The position numbers and the translations under genes were made by a program. A stretch of 11,903 bases of DNA from Acidobacteriota bacterium (lineage in GTDB: Bacteria; Acidobacteriota; Vicinamibacteria; Vicinamibacterales; 2-12-FULL-66-21): assembly GCA_013362195.1 (NCBI GenBank), contig JABFWM010000100.1, positions 1-11,903 on the forward strand, read 5' to 3'. Numbering within the stretch: position 1 is the first letter of the stretch; the number at the start of each line of letters is the position of its first letter. Of the stretch, positions 1 to 5,428 are shown piece after piece. The notes beneath the pieces are model-generated. The model did no database searches, was not told where the DNA came from, and worked only from the letters and a program-made list of their open reading frames with translations.

Positions 1-94
1 CGAGGGGCGAGCGGCGAGGTGCGAGGTGTGATGGGCGAGCGGCGAGGGGCGAGGGGCGGGAGGCAGCGAGGGGAGAGCGGCGAGGTTCGGGGGT
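1..94. repeat. Degenerate 7-bp tandem repeat, purine-rich, cut by the left edge
   Basis: The stretch breaks into 7-base units in register from base 1. They read CGAGGGG, CGAGCGG, CGAGGTG, CGAGGTG, TGATGGG, CGAGCGG, CGAGGGG, CGAGGGG and CGGGAGG. A 3-base slip (CAG, 64-66) follows, then CGAGGGG, AGAGCGG, CGAGGTT and CGGGGGT. The plus strand is almost all G and A with a periodic C. No plausible gene lies inside. It sits downstream of the minus-strand Nudix gene, so it is intergenic. The array probably continues left of the window. It could have arisen by slipped-strand replication, and the G-rich strand could form unusual structures. Confidence 0.8.
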
Positions 95-121
95 ATAAAT
101 CGGGGACATCATTTACACGGG
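94..121. repeat. AT-richer element TATAAATCGGGGACA...TTTACACGGG between the 7-bp array and the Nudix stop
   Basis: Directly after the 7-bp array comes a short segment with a different composition. It contains TATAAATCGGGGACAT and then CATTTACACGGG. From memory, short GGGGACA-plus-ATTTAC sequences recur between genes in many bacterial genomes, often near transposase genes of the REP-associated (Y1) type. That link is recall and was not tested. No transposase is visible here, and there are too few bases to define an end. It could be a relic terminus or part of a dispersed intergenic repeat. Confidence 0.3.
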
Positions 122-122
122 C

Positions 123-749
123 TCATGTCTGCAGCAGGCAGATGAACTCGCCGAGCACCATGGCCGTCGCGCCCCAGACCTGATGGCCGAACAAATCGAA
201 GTAGGGATACTCCACCGCGATCCCTTCGCGCATGCGCGTGCCCTGCCGGATGCGCGAGGCGTCCTGCAGGTCGTCCAGCGACACTTCGAGGACTTCTTCG
301 ACTTCGTAGGGCGCCGGTGAGAACGCCGGCCGATGATCGGTGATCGCGACGATCGGATGCAGCGTGAAGCCGCTGACGAGCACGTGCACCGGCGTCAATT
401 CGCCGAGTACGCGGACGCTGTCGGGATTGACGCTGATCTCTTCATGCGCTTCGCGCAGCGCGGCCTGCGCAAGCGTTTCACCCGGATCCCGCGCGCCGCC
501 GGGTAGGCTGATCTGGCCGGCGTGGCGGCGAAGGCCGCTGGCGCGCACGGTCAGTGGAAGCGAGATGCCGTGCGGACCCGGATAGAGCAGCAGCAGTCCG
601 GCCGCGATGCGCGCGTCAGGCGGAAAGTGTCCCGGCTTCCAGTTGCCGCGCGGCGGCAGCGGCGCGAACCGCAACTGCGCCTCGACGCCCGGCAGCGTTC
701 CCGCGAGGCGCTCGCGCAACTTCGCCTCGAGGACCTTCAGAGCCGCCAC
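123..749 (-). CDS. Nudix hydrolase, probable CoA diphosphatase (NudL/NUDT7-like)
   Basis: The 208-residue product fits the CoA-pyrophosphatase branch of the Nudix family. These enzymes split CoA or its derivatives into 3',5'-ADP and a 4'-phosphopantetheine moiety in the cytoplasm. The family-specific NuCoA signature is at about residues 66-85, including RRHAGQISLPGG. It runs straight into the Nudix box at 85-107, with G85, E91, R99-E100 and E103-E104 as expected metal ligands. The box ends ISV rather than the generic IGV, as in E. coli NudL, which also lacks that Gly. The C-terminal VWGATA motif also matches NudL. The start is a GTG: the reading frame upstream has no ATG, GTG or TTG for many codons, and the domain begins soon after. 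The Shine-Dalgarno sequence is poor. It lies 56 bases downstream of the transglycosylase stop on the same strand, so they may be cotranscribed. The family is clear; the exact substrate is inferred. Confidence 0.9.
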   Translation of the reverse strand: MAALKVLEAKLRERLAGTLPGVEAQLRFAPLPPRGNWKPGHFPPDARIAAGLLLLYPGPHGISLPLTVRASGLRRHAGQISLPGGARDPGETLAQAALREAHEEISVNPDSVRVLGELTPVHVLVSGFTLHPIVAITDHRPAFSPAPYEVEEVLEVSLDDLQDASRIRQGTRMREGIAVEYPYFDLFGHQVWGATAMVLGEFICLLQT

Positions 750-805
750 CCGTCGATCATACTGTGTCGGCGCGCGCGGCCGGCCGTCCTCGATCGCCCC
801 GCTGC

Positions 806-1864
806 TCAGCGGCCGCGGTCGGAGAGGAGCGCGACGCTCAAGCCGTAGGCGTGGACGCAGTTGTAGGCGAGCAGTGCCTGATAGTTCGGATAGACGAGAA
901 ACCGGCGCGGCCCCGCGGCCACCAGCGACGCGTCGACATCGGAATTCGGCAGCCGCGCCCCTGCGACGGTCGTCACGCCCAGCGATCGCCATTCCCGCAG
1001 CGGCAGCGCGACCGTCATCTGGCGCTCGGCCAGGCATCCTTCGATCTGGAGCGGCGCCGCCTCCGCGACGCGGTCCGCGATCGCGGACGGCACCTTCACC
1101 TCCCGCCCCCATGTCTGCCCCTTCGTCCATCCGTGCGCAGAAAGATAGTTGGCGATCGACGCAAAGACGTCGGGCATCGACTTCCAGATATCGCGCCGGC
1201 CATCGCCGTCGAAATCCTGCGCGAACTCGAGAAAGCTCGAGGGCATGAACTGCGGCTGCCCGAGCGCGCCCGCCCACGATCCGCGCATCGCGGCGGGTTC
1301 GACGTCGCCGTGGTCGAGAATCTTCAACGCGTCGATCAGCTCCTCGCGAAACATCGCGGAGCGCCGCGGATCGTAGGCCAGCGTCGCCAGCGTCGCGATC
1401 GTCGGCCGCACCCCGCTGAACCGGCCGAAGTTCGATTCCAATCCCCAGATCGCGACGATGACGGTTGGCGGCACCCCGTATTTGGCACTGACTTTCTGGA
1501 GGAGGCTGCGATGCCTCGCGGCCATCTGACGCGCGGTCTTCACCATCGCCCGCGTCAGCCGCCGTTCCAGGTACTGGTCCAGCGTCAGGACGATTTCCGC
1601 CTGCGATCGATCGCGGTCGACGACGACGGGCAGAGGTTCGAGGCCGTCCAGCGCGCGATCGAGCGTCGCTTCGCTGATGCCCCGGCCTGCCGCGTCGGCG
1701 CGGAAGGCGGCGAGCCACGCCGTGAAGGTCGGCTGCGGCGCGATCTGCGGCACCGGGTGCGGCGGCGGAAGCTGCTGCGCGGCCATCAGCGTCGCGCCGG
1801 TGCAGCATGCGACGAGGATCCACGACGCATGGACACGGATGGATACCGGAAGACGCGGTCGCAT
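806..1864 (-). CDS. Lytic murein transglycosylase, MltB type
   Basis: A 352-residue product that should cleave the MurNAc-GlcNAc bond of peptidoglycan to leave 1,6-anhydroMurNAc in the periplasm. The catalytic domain covers about 45-345. The putative catalytic acid is E143 in AIWGLESNFG. The family block GSWAGALGQPQFMPSSF is at 195-211 and is followed by a calcium-loop-like DFDGDGRRDIW (217-227), as in Slt35/MltB. The C-terminal NYxxLLxYN segment is also typical. Residues 1-31 look like an export signal, with Arg residues and then a hydrophobic stretch around WILVACCTGATLMAA. LVAC at 17-20 resembles a lipobox, but the hydrophobic core before it is short. The start is uncertain: ATG at 1864, GTG at 1900 (364 residues) or ATG at 1786 (326 residues, no signal). 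The first two lie in a 36-bp tandem repeat. The frame stays open far upstream, antisense to the next gene, and that part is not coding. Confidence 0.92.
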   Translation of the reverse strand: MRPRLPVSIRVHASWILVACCTGATLMAAQQLPPPHPVPQIAPQPTFTAWLAAFRADAAGRGISEATLDRALDGLEPLPVVVDRDRSQAEIVLTLDQYLERRLTRAMVKTARQMAARHRSLLQKVSAKYGVPPTVIVAIWGLESNFGRFSGVRPTIATLATLAYDPRRSAMFREELIDALKILDHGDVEPAAMRGSWAGALGQPQFMPSSFLEFAQDFDGDGRRDIWKSMPDVFASIANYLSAHGWTKGQTWGREVKVPSAIADRVAEAAPLQIEGCLAERQMTVALPLREWRSLGVTTVAGARLPNSDVDASLVAAGPRRFLVYPNYQALLAYNCVHAYGLSVALLSDRGR

Positions 1865-1899
1865 TGGGACACGAATGAACACGGGAAGACGCGGTCGCA
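1831..1899. repeat. Two tandem copies of a 33-bp repeat (period 36) at the transglycosylase 5' end
   Basis: Copy 1 is 1831-1863 and copy 2 is 1867-1899, each starting GGACACG and ending GAAGACGCGGTCGCA. They differ at only 4 of 33 positions and are separated by 3 bases. The period of 36 keeps the reading frame, so on the minus strand both copies encode nearly the same peptide: RPRLPVFIRVP and then RPRLPVSIRVH. From memory, similar sequences containing 'ACACGGATG' or 'ACGAATGAACACGG' are abundant intergenic repeats in several bacterial genomes. This may therefore be a dispersed repeat that overlaps, or has been captured by, the start of the gene. The repeat itself is certain; its origin is inferred. 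Confidence 0.85.
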
Positions 1900-1909
1900 C
1901 CGTTCTTCT

Positions 1910-1916
1910 TATTATG
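1910..1916. promoter_or_regulatory. AT-rich patch, possible -10 elements for the divergent genes
   Basis: The short gap between the divergent transglycosylase and IMPDH/GMPR-family genes holds one AT-rich patch. On the plus strand it reads TATTAT at 1910-1915, 33 bases before the ATG at 1949. On the minus strand it reads CATAAT at 1916-1911. Each matches five of six bases of the sigma-70 -10 consensus. I see no convincing -35 on either side, so this is only a candidate shared promoter. Confidence 0.25.
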
Positions 1917-1936
1917 CCCGTGCATTCCGAGCGCGA

Positions 1937-1941
1937 TAGGA
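1937..1941 (+). promoter_or_regulatory. Ribosome binding site TAGGA for the IMPDH/GMPR-family gene
   Basis: TAGGA ends 7 bases before the ATG at 1949. This supports that start over later in-frame Met codons, and it is one of the few clear Shine-Dalgarno-like sites in the window. Confidence 0.5.
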
Positions 1942-1948
1942 TCGCGGG

Positions 1949-3478
1949 ATGCCAGGCCCGGACTTTCCGCAGATAGGAGACGCAGCCGCGCGCACCGTGG
2001 CCGAGCTGGTGCACGGCTGTACGTTCGACGACTTCCTGCTGAAGCCGCAGCGCAGCGTCGTGGTGCGCCGCGATCCGGCGGTCATCGATCTGTCGTGCCG
2101 CGTCTCGCAGCACATCGTGCTCAAGCGGCCGATCGTCTCCGCCAACATGGACACGGTCACCCGCGCGCCGATGGCGATCGTGCAGGCCGAGGAAGGGGGC
2201 ATCGGCATCATCGATCGCGGCTTCAGGCTGGGCGACATCCAGCCGCAGGTGCGCGAAGTCGAGAAGGTGAAGCGCACGCAGCACGGCATCATCCGCGATC
2301 CCTACTCGATTGCCGCGTCCGCAACGATCGATGAAGCCGCGGCCGTGATGTCGCGCTCGCGCGTCGGGACGCTCGTCGTCGTCGACGATCAGCGACGGCT
2401 GGCCGGCCTGCTGACCGAGCGCGACATCCGGTTCGTCTCGGGCCGCGGCCTGCGCGTCGCCGACCGCATGACGCCGGCCGATCGCCTCGTCGTGCATCGC
2501 GGACCGCTGTCGCCCGAGTCGGCGGAGCACATGATGGTGGAACGCAAGATCAAGAAGCTGCCGCTCGTGAACGAGCGGGGCGAGCTGATCGGGCTGATCA
2601 CCTCGCGCGATCTGCTGCGGCAGCGCCGCCTGCCGTTTGCAACGAGAGACGATCAGGGCCGTCTCCGCGTCGGCGCGGCCGTCGGTGCGACCGGCGACTA
2701 CCTCGAACGCGCGGCCGAGTTGATCAAGGCGGGCGTCGACGTGCTCGTGATCGACATCGCGCACGGCCACTCCGTCGTGATGGACCGGGCGATCGGGGAA
2801 CTGCGCGCGCGGTTCGGCGGCGTCGAGATGATTGCCGGCAACGTCGGCAGCGCGGACGGCGCGAGGTTCCTCCTCGAGCGCGGGGTGAACGGCATCAAGG
2901 TCGGCATCGGACCGGGCGGCGGCTGCACGACCCGCATGACGACCAGCTTCGGGGTGCCGCAGGCACAGGCGCTCGTCGAATGCCGGTTGGCGCTGCGTGG
3001 CAGCGACGTGCCGCTGATTGCCGACGGCGGCATCCGCCGCCACGGCGCGCTGGCGCAGGCGCTGCTCTTCGGCGGCGATTGCGCCATGCTCGGCAGCGCC
3101 TTCGCCGGCACCGAGGAGGCGCCCGGCGAGATCGTGCACAAGTCGGTGCTGCTGCCCGACGCGCAGAAGCCGGTGAAGGTCCCGTTCAAGGTGCTGCGCG
3201 GCATGGCGTCGCTCGAGGCGATCCGCGATCGCCTCGACGTCGAGGACGCCGATCGCGTCGAGATCGATGCGATCGGCGCCGAAGGGATGGAGGTCAGCGT
3301 GCCGGCGCGCGGCTCGGCGCGCCCCATCGTCCGCGAGATGATCAAGCACCTCTGCTCGTCGATCAGCTACAGCGGCGCCGACAGCCTTCGCGCCATGCGC
3401 GATCAGTTCTGGGCCGAGCCGCAGCGCTTCGTGATCAAGCTCTCCGCATCGTCCAGGCGGGAGTCCTACGAGCGGTAA
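1949..3478 (+). CDS. IMP dehydrogenase/GMP reductase family enzyme with CBS domains
   Basis: A 509-residue TIM-barrel enzyme of purine nucleotide metabolism with two CBS motifs inserted at about 113-225. The barrel shows FDDFLLKP (26-33), SANMDTVT (64-71), AHGHS (271-275), AGNV with N298, and the loop GIGPGGGCTTR (319-329) with the nucleophile C326. IADGGIR follows, with D359. The flap side shows GTEEAPGE (387-394) and RGMASL (417-421). Two points argue against plain GuaB. The IMPDH Arg-Tyr pair (RYFQ in E. coli) is absent, with DRV (435-437) the nearest match. The segment EGMEVSVPARG (445-455) also looks closer to the GMP reductase EGKTVEVPFKG than to the IMPDH form. The Ser usual before the catalytic loop Cys (GPGSxC) is Gly here. 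Classical GMP reductases are about 345 residues without CBS domains, but CBS-bearing ones (mycobacterial GuaB1) are known. Either activity is possible; GMP reductase is my leaning. ATG with a TAGGA site supports the start. Confidence 0.9.
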   Translation: MPGPDFPQIGDAAARTVAELVHGCTFDDFLLKPQRSVVVRRDPAVIDLSCRVSQHIVLKRPIVSANMDTVTRAPMAIVQAEEGGIGIIDRGFRLGDIQPQVREVEKVKRTQHGIIRDPYSIAASATIDEAAAVMSRSRVGTLVVVDDQRRLAGLLTERDIRFVSGRGLRVADRMTPADRLVVHRGPLSPESAEHMMVERKIKKLPLVNERGELIGLITSRDLLRQRRLPFATRDDQGRLRVGAAVGATGDYLERAAELIKAGVDVLVIDIAHGHSVVMDRAIGELRARFGGVEMIAGNVGSADGARFLLERGVNGIKVGIGPGGGCTTRMTTSFGVPQAQALVECRLALRGSDVPLIADGGIRRHGALAQALLFGGDCAMLGSAFAGTEEAPGEIVHKSVLLPDAQKPVKVPFKVLRGMASLEAIRDRLDVEDADRVEIDAIGAEGMEVSVPARGSARPIVREMIKHLCSSISYSGADSLRAMRDQFWAEPQRFVIKLSASSRRESYER

Positions 3479-3571
3479 GTACATTCACCGGCAGGGAGAG
3501 CGCCGTTGGCCTGTCTTCCTTCTGGTCTTCGTGGAGAGCCGCAGGCCGTGACGAGTGTGAGGCGACCCCGT

Positions 3572-4066
3572 TTACTGCTGCCTTGGGGAACTTCGCCGCG
3601 CGAACTGCTCCGCCCGCGCCCGCCGCTCGACCTCCATCGCTTCGATGGTCTCGAACGTGTCGTCCCACGCCTCGCTGCCGATCCGCTGATAGAGCCGCCG
3701 CATCGCCTTGTCATCGCGGACGCTCGTCTCCCGCGCGATTTCCGCGGCATGCTGCAGTTCGTGCGCCAGGAGCGGCAGGCGATCGACGGGAGGCACCAGG
3801 ACGTGGATCGAGATGCGCAGGAACCGGAACCCTTCCGGCGCGGCGACGAGTTTGGTGCGGGCGCGCCGGACGCCGGGCACCCGCGTGAACTCCACATAGA
3901 CGATGGTGTCGCTGCATTCGAGCTCGGAGACGAGCGCCTGCACCGTCGGCGACTTCAGCATCGCTTCATCGAGCAGCGCCCGCATGACGGGTGATTCGGC
4001 CCGGACGTGCGACGCCGGATCGGAAGGGCCCATCGTCAACAGCAATACGGTGAACAGCGACCACAT
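3572..4066 (-). CDS. Small, probably secreted protein with an HExxH zinc-protease-like motif
   Basis: I do not recognise a named family. The 164-residue product begins with a signal-like segment, MWSLFTVLLLTMG, and a likely cleavage near ASHVRA (18-23), so export is expected. The body has a predicted alpha-beta stretch (IVYVEFTRV, then FLRISIHVLVPPV). Next comes LLAHELQHAAEIA, with HELQH at 102-106 and an acidic residue, E109, three positions on. The C-terminal third is charged and helical. HExxH plus a nearby acid is the zinc-site pattern of many metallopeptidases, but the protein is much shorter than most. It may be a minimal peptidase, an inactive relative, or a chance motif. A GGAG-type site lies 11 bases before the ATG. 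Its 3' end converges on the IMPDH/GMPR-family gene across a 93-bp gap. Confidence 0.8.
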   Translation of the reverse strand: MWSLFTVLLLTMGPSDPASHVRAESPVMRALLDEAMLKSPTVQALVSELECSDTIVYVEFTRVPGVRRARTKLVAAPEGFRFLRISIHVLVPPVDRLPLLAHELQHAAEIARETSVRDDKAMRRLYQRIGSEAWDDTFETIEAMEVERRARAEQFARRSSPRQQ

Positions 4067-4150
4067 GGGCAGCAGGGCTCCTGCGCGCCCTTGTACTGGC
4101 AGCGGTGGAAGCAGGTCGCCGGAAATGTGACATGGCGACGCGGTGGCTGC

Positions 4151-4182
4151 GTTCGTCACGGACGCGCCGGAGTTCGTCACGG
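4151..4182. promoter_or_regulatory. 11-bp direct repeat GTTCGTCACGG, 21 bp apart, upstream of the HELQH gene
   Basis: GTTCGTCACGG occurs at 4151-4161 and again at 4172-4182. The period of 21 bases is two turns of the helix. The core TCGTCAC recurs in inverted form as GTGACGA at 4221-4227, still in the same 170-bp gap between the HAD gene and the HELQH gene (4067-4236). Same-face half-sites like these are a common arrangement for response-regulator or other dimer binding sites. No regulator is encoded nearby, so this is a candidate only. Confidence 0.35.
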
Positions 4183-4236
4183 CGGGCGGGCGATCGACCG
4201 CGAACGAGTGGAACGCGGCTGTGACGAGCGGGAGCG

Positions 4237-4896
4237 TCAGGCGGCGACGGTGCGGAGCGCCGGGACGAGATCCGCCGGGCGGTCGACGGCCAGGTCGGAT
4301 GGCCGCACATCGGGTCGCGAGGCCGCAAAGCCGAAGCCGTACCGCACGAGGCAGACGCGCGTGCCGGCCGCGCGCGCCGTCGCCAGATCCACCGCCGAAT
4401 CGCCGATCATGACCGTTCGCTCCGGCGACGCGTGGGCACGGGTCATCAGCTCCTGCAGCGCGCTCGGATCGGGCTTGCGCGGCAGCGGCCCATCCCCGCC
4501 GAGTACCCACCGAAACAGATGCGACAGGCGGAGCCCGTCGAGGATTGCGGTCGTGTGGTGTGTGGGCTTGTTCGTCAGGACGGCCATCGGCGCGATCGCG
4601 TGCAGGGCGTCGAGCGCTTCGCGTGTCCCGTCGTACACGCGCGTGTGCACGAGCAGCCGCTCGTCGTAGAGCTCGAGGAACCGCGGCAGCGCGTGAGGAG
4701 ATTCCGGATCGAGTCCGGCGGCCGTGAGCGCCCGGCGGACGAGCAGCGCGGCCCCCTCTCCGACCATTCGCGCGATGTCATCCACGGCGAGCGGCGTGCC
4801 GCCCCGTTCGACGATCAGGGCATTGGCGGCATCGGCAAGGTCGCGCCGGGAGTCGATCAGCGTGCCGTCGAGATCGAAGACGAACAGCGGCATCAC
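4237..4896 (-). CDS. gph: HAD-family hydrolase, probable phosphoglycolate phosphatase
   Basis: A 219-residue cytoplasmic HAD phosphatase of the Gph/PGP type. Such enzymes remove phosphate from 2-phosphoglycolate, which arises from oxidative DNA-end repair or oxygenase side reactions. All four HAD motifs are visible: DLDGTL with nucleophile D8 and D10, TNK at 108-110, RKPDP with K141, and GDSxxD at 165-170. A helical cap lies between motifs I and II (about 15-95), as in subclass I. The start is GTG at 4896 or ATG at 4893; the two codons are adjacent. The upstream VOC gene stops only 3 bases before, so translation is probably coupled and a separate Shine-Dalgarno site is not needed. HAD enzymes are promiscuous, so the substrate is the least certain part of the call. 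Confidence 0.88.
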   Translation of the reverse strand: MMPLFVFDLDGTLIDSRRDLADAANALIVERGGTPLAVDDIARMVGEGAALLVRRALTAAGLDPESPHALPRFLELYDERLLVHTRVYDGTREALDALHAIAPMAVLTNKPTHHTTAILDGLRLSHLFRWVLGGDGPLPRKPDPSALQELMTRAHASPERTVMIGDSAVDLATARAAGTRVCLVRYGFGFAASRPDVRPSDLAVDRPADLVPALRTVAA

Positions 4897-4899
4897 CGC

Positions 4900-5283
4900 T
4901 TACGCCGCGTCGGGCGGCTGGTAGAGGCCCGCCACGGCGCCGGCGGGATCCCTGATCACGCAGAAGCGGCCGCCGCCCATGCTGCGCGGCGGCGCGATCA
5001 TGCTGCCGCCGAGCCGTTCGCATTCCGCGAGGCTGTGATCGAGATCCTCGACGGTGATGTAGATCAGCCATTGCGGCGGGAGATCCGCGTTCGGGCCGCG
5101 CGCGTGGCACACGCCGGCGACCGCCTCGTGGTCGGCCTTCATCACGAAATCCGCGTAGGCGCCCATGCTGAGCGGCTCCGGCGTCCACCCGACGACCGCC
5201 GCATAGAAATCGCGCACCACCTCGGCGTTCGCGACCGTCAGATCCTGCCACGTGATGGTGCCGGGACGAGGAGAAGCGCTCAT
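4900..5283 (-). CDS. VOC (glyoxalase/bleomycin-resistance fold) family protein
   Basis: A 127-residue cytoplasmic protein with the vicinal-oxygen-chelate pattern: two beta-alpha-beta-beta-beta modules. The first starts TITWQDLTV and carries the DFYxxVVGW segment (25-33) common to glyoxalase-like proteins. The second starts WLIYITVEDLDHSL (72-85) and ends with GGGRFCVIRDPAGAVAGLYQPP (about 103-124), where DPxG precedes the last strand. VOC proteins range from metal-dependent lyases and dioxygenases to binding or resistance proteins, and the substrate cannot be read from the sequence. Candidate metal ligands are too few to assign. It begins with ATG and is followed at 3 bp by the HAD gene, so the two probably form an operon. 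They might share a detoxification or metabolite-repair role. Confidence 0.88.
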   Translation of the reverse strand: MSASPRPGTITWQDLTVANAEVVRDFYAAVVGWTPEPLSMGAYADFVMKADHEAVAGVCHARGPNADLPPQWLIYITVEDLDHSLAECERLGGSMIAPPRSMGGGRFCVIRDPAGAVAGLYQPPDAA

Positions 5284-5428
5284 CGATCAGCATCTTAGCA
5301 GGCCCCTGCACGATGCCGCGCCTCGCTGACGAATTGCGAGCGCAAAGACGATGCTCTCGACGGATCGCGTCGGACAGCGCGCCTCGGACCGGGGCAACTG
5401 GCGCGCGCTTCAGTCGATCGCGCGGCCG

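Noticed and set aside
1..94. Possible CRISPR array
   Set aside because: The units are 7 bases long and contiguous, with no spacers between repeats and no cas genes in view.
432..497. Nudix box lacking the final Gly (ISV instead of IGV)
   Set aside because: The CoA-diphosphatase branch, including E. coli NudL, also departs from the generic consensus there, so it is not unusual.
750..1925. Long minus-strand frame that extends the Nudix gene upstream to 600 residues
   Set aside because: This part overlaps the transglycosylase on the same strand in another frame. Its product is Arg/Ala-rich with no domain, as expected for a GC-rich shadow frame. The Nudix domain begins at the GTG near 749.
1901..3484. 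Minus-strand frame continuing from the transglycosylase through the IMPDH/GMPR-family gene
   Set aside because: It is antisense to a well-supported gene, and the translation has no motif. Lack of stops reflects GC-rich codon use.
3508..3547. GGCCTG...CAGGCC inverted repeat in the convergent gap, as a terminator
   Set aside because: Only six base pairs with a loop of about 28 bases and no U-run on either strand. I cannot support a terminator call.
5401..5424. CGCGCG inverted repeat after the ABC permease as a terminator
   Set aside because: Low-complexity CG arms arise easily by chance at this base composition, and no U-run follows on the minus strand.
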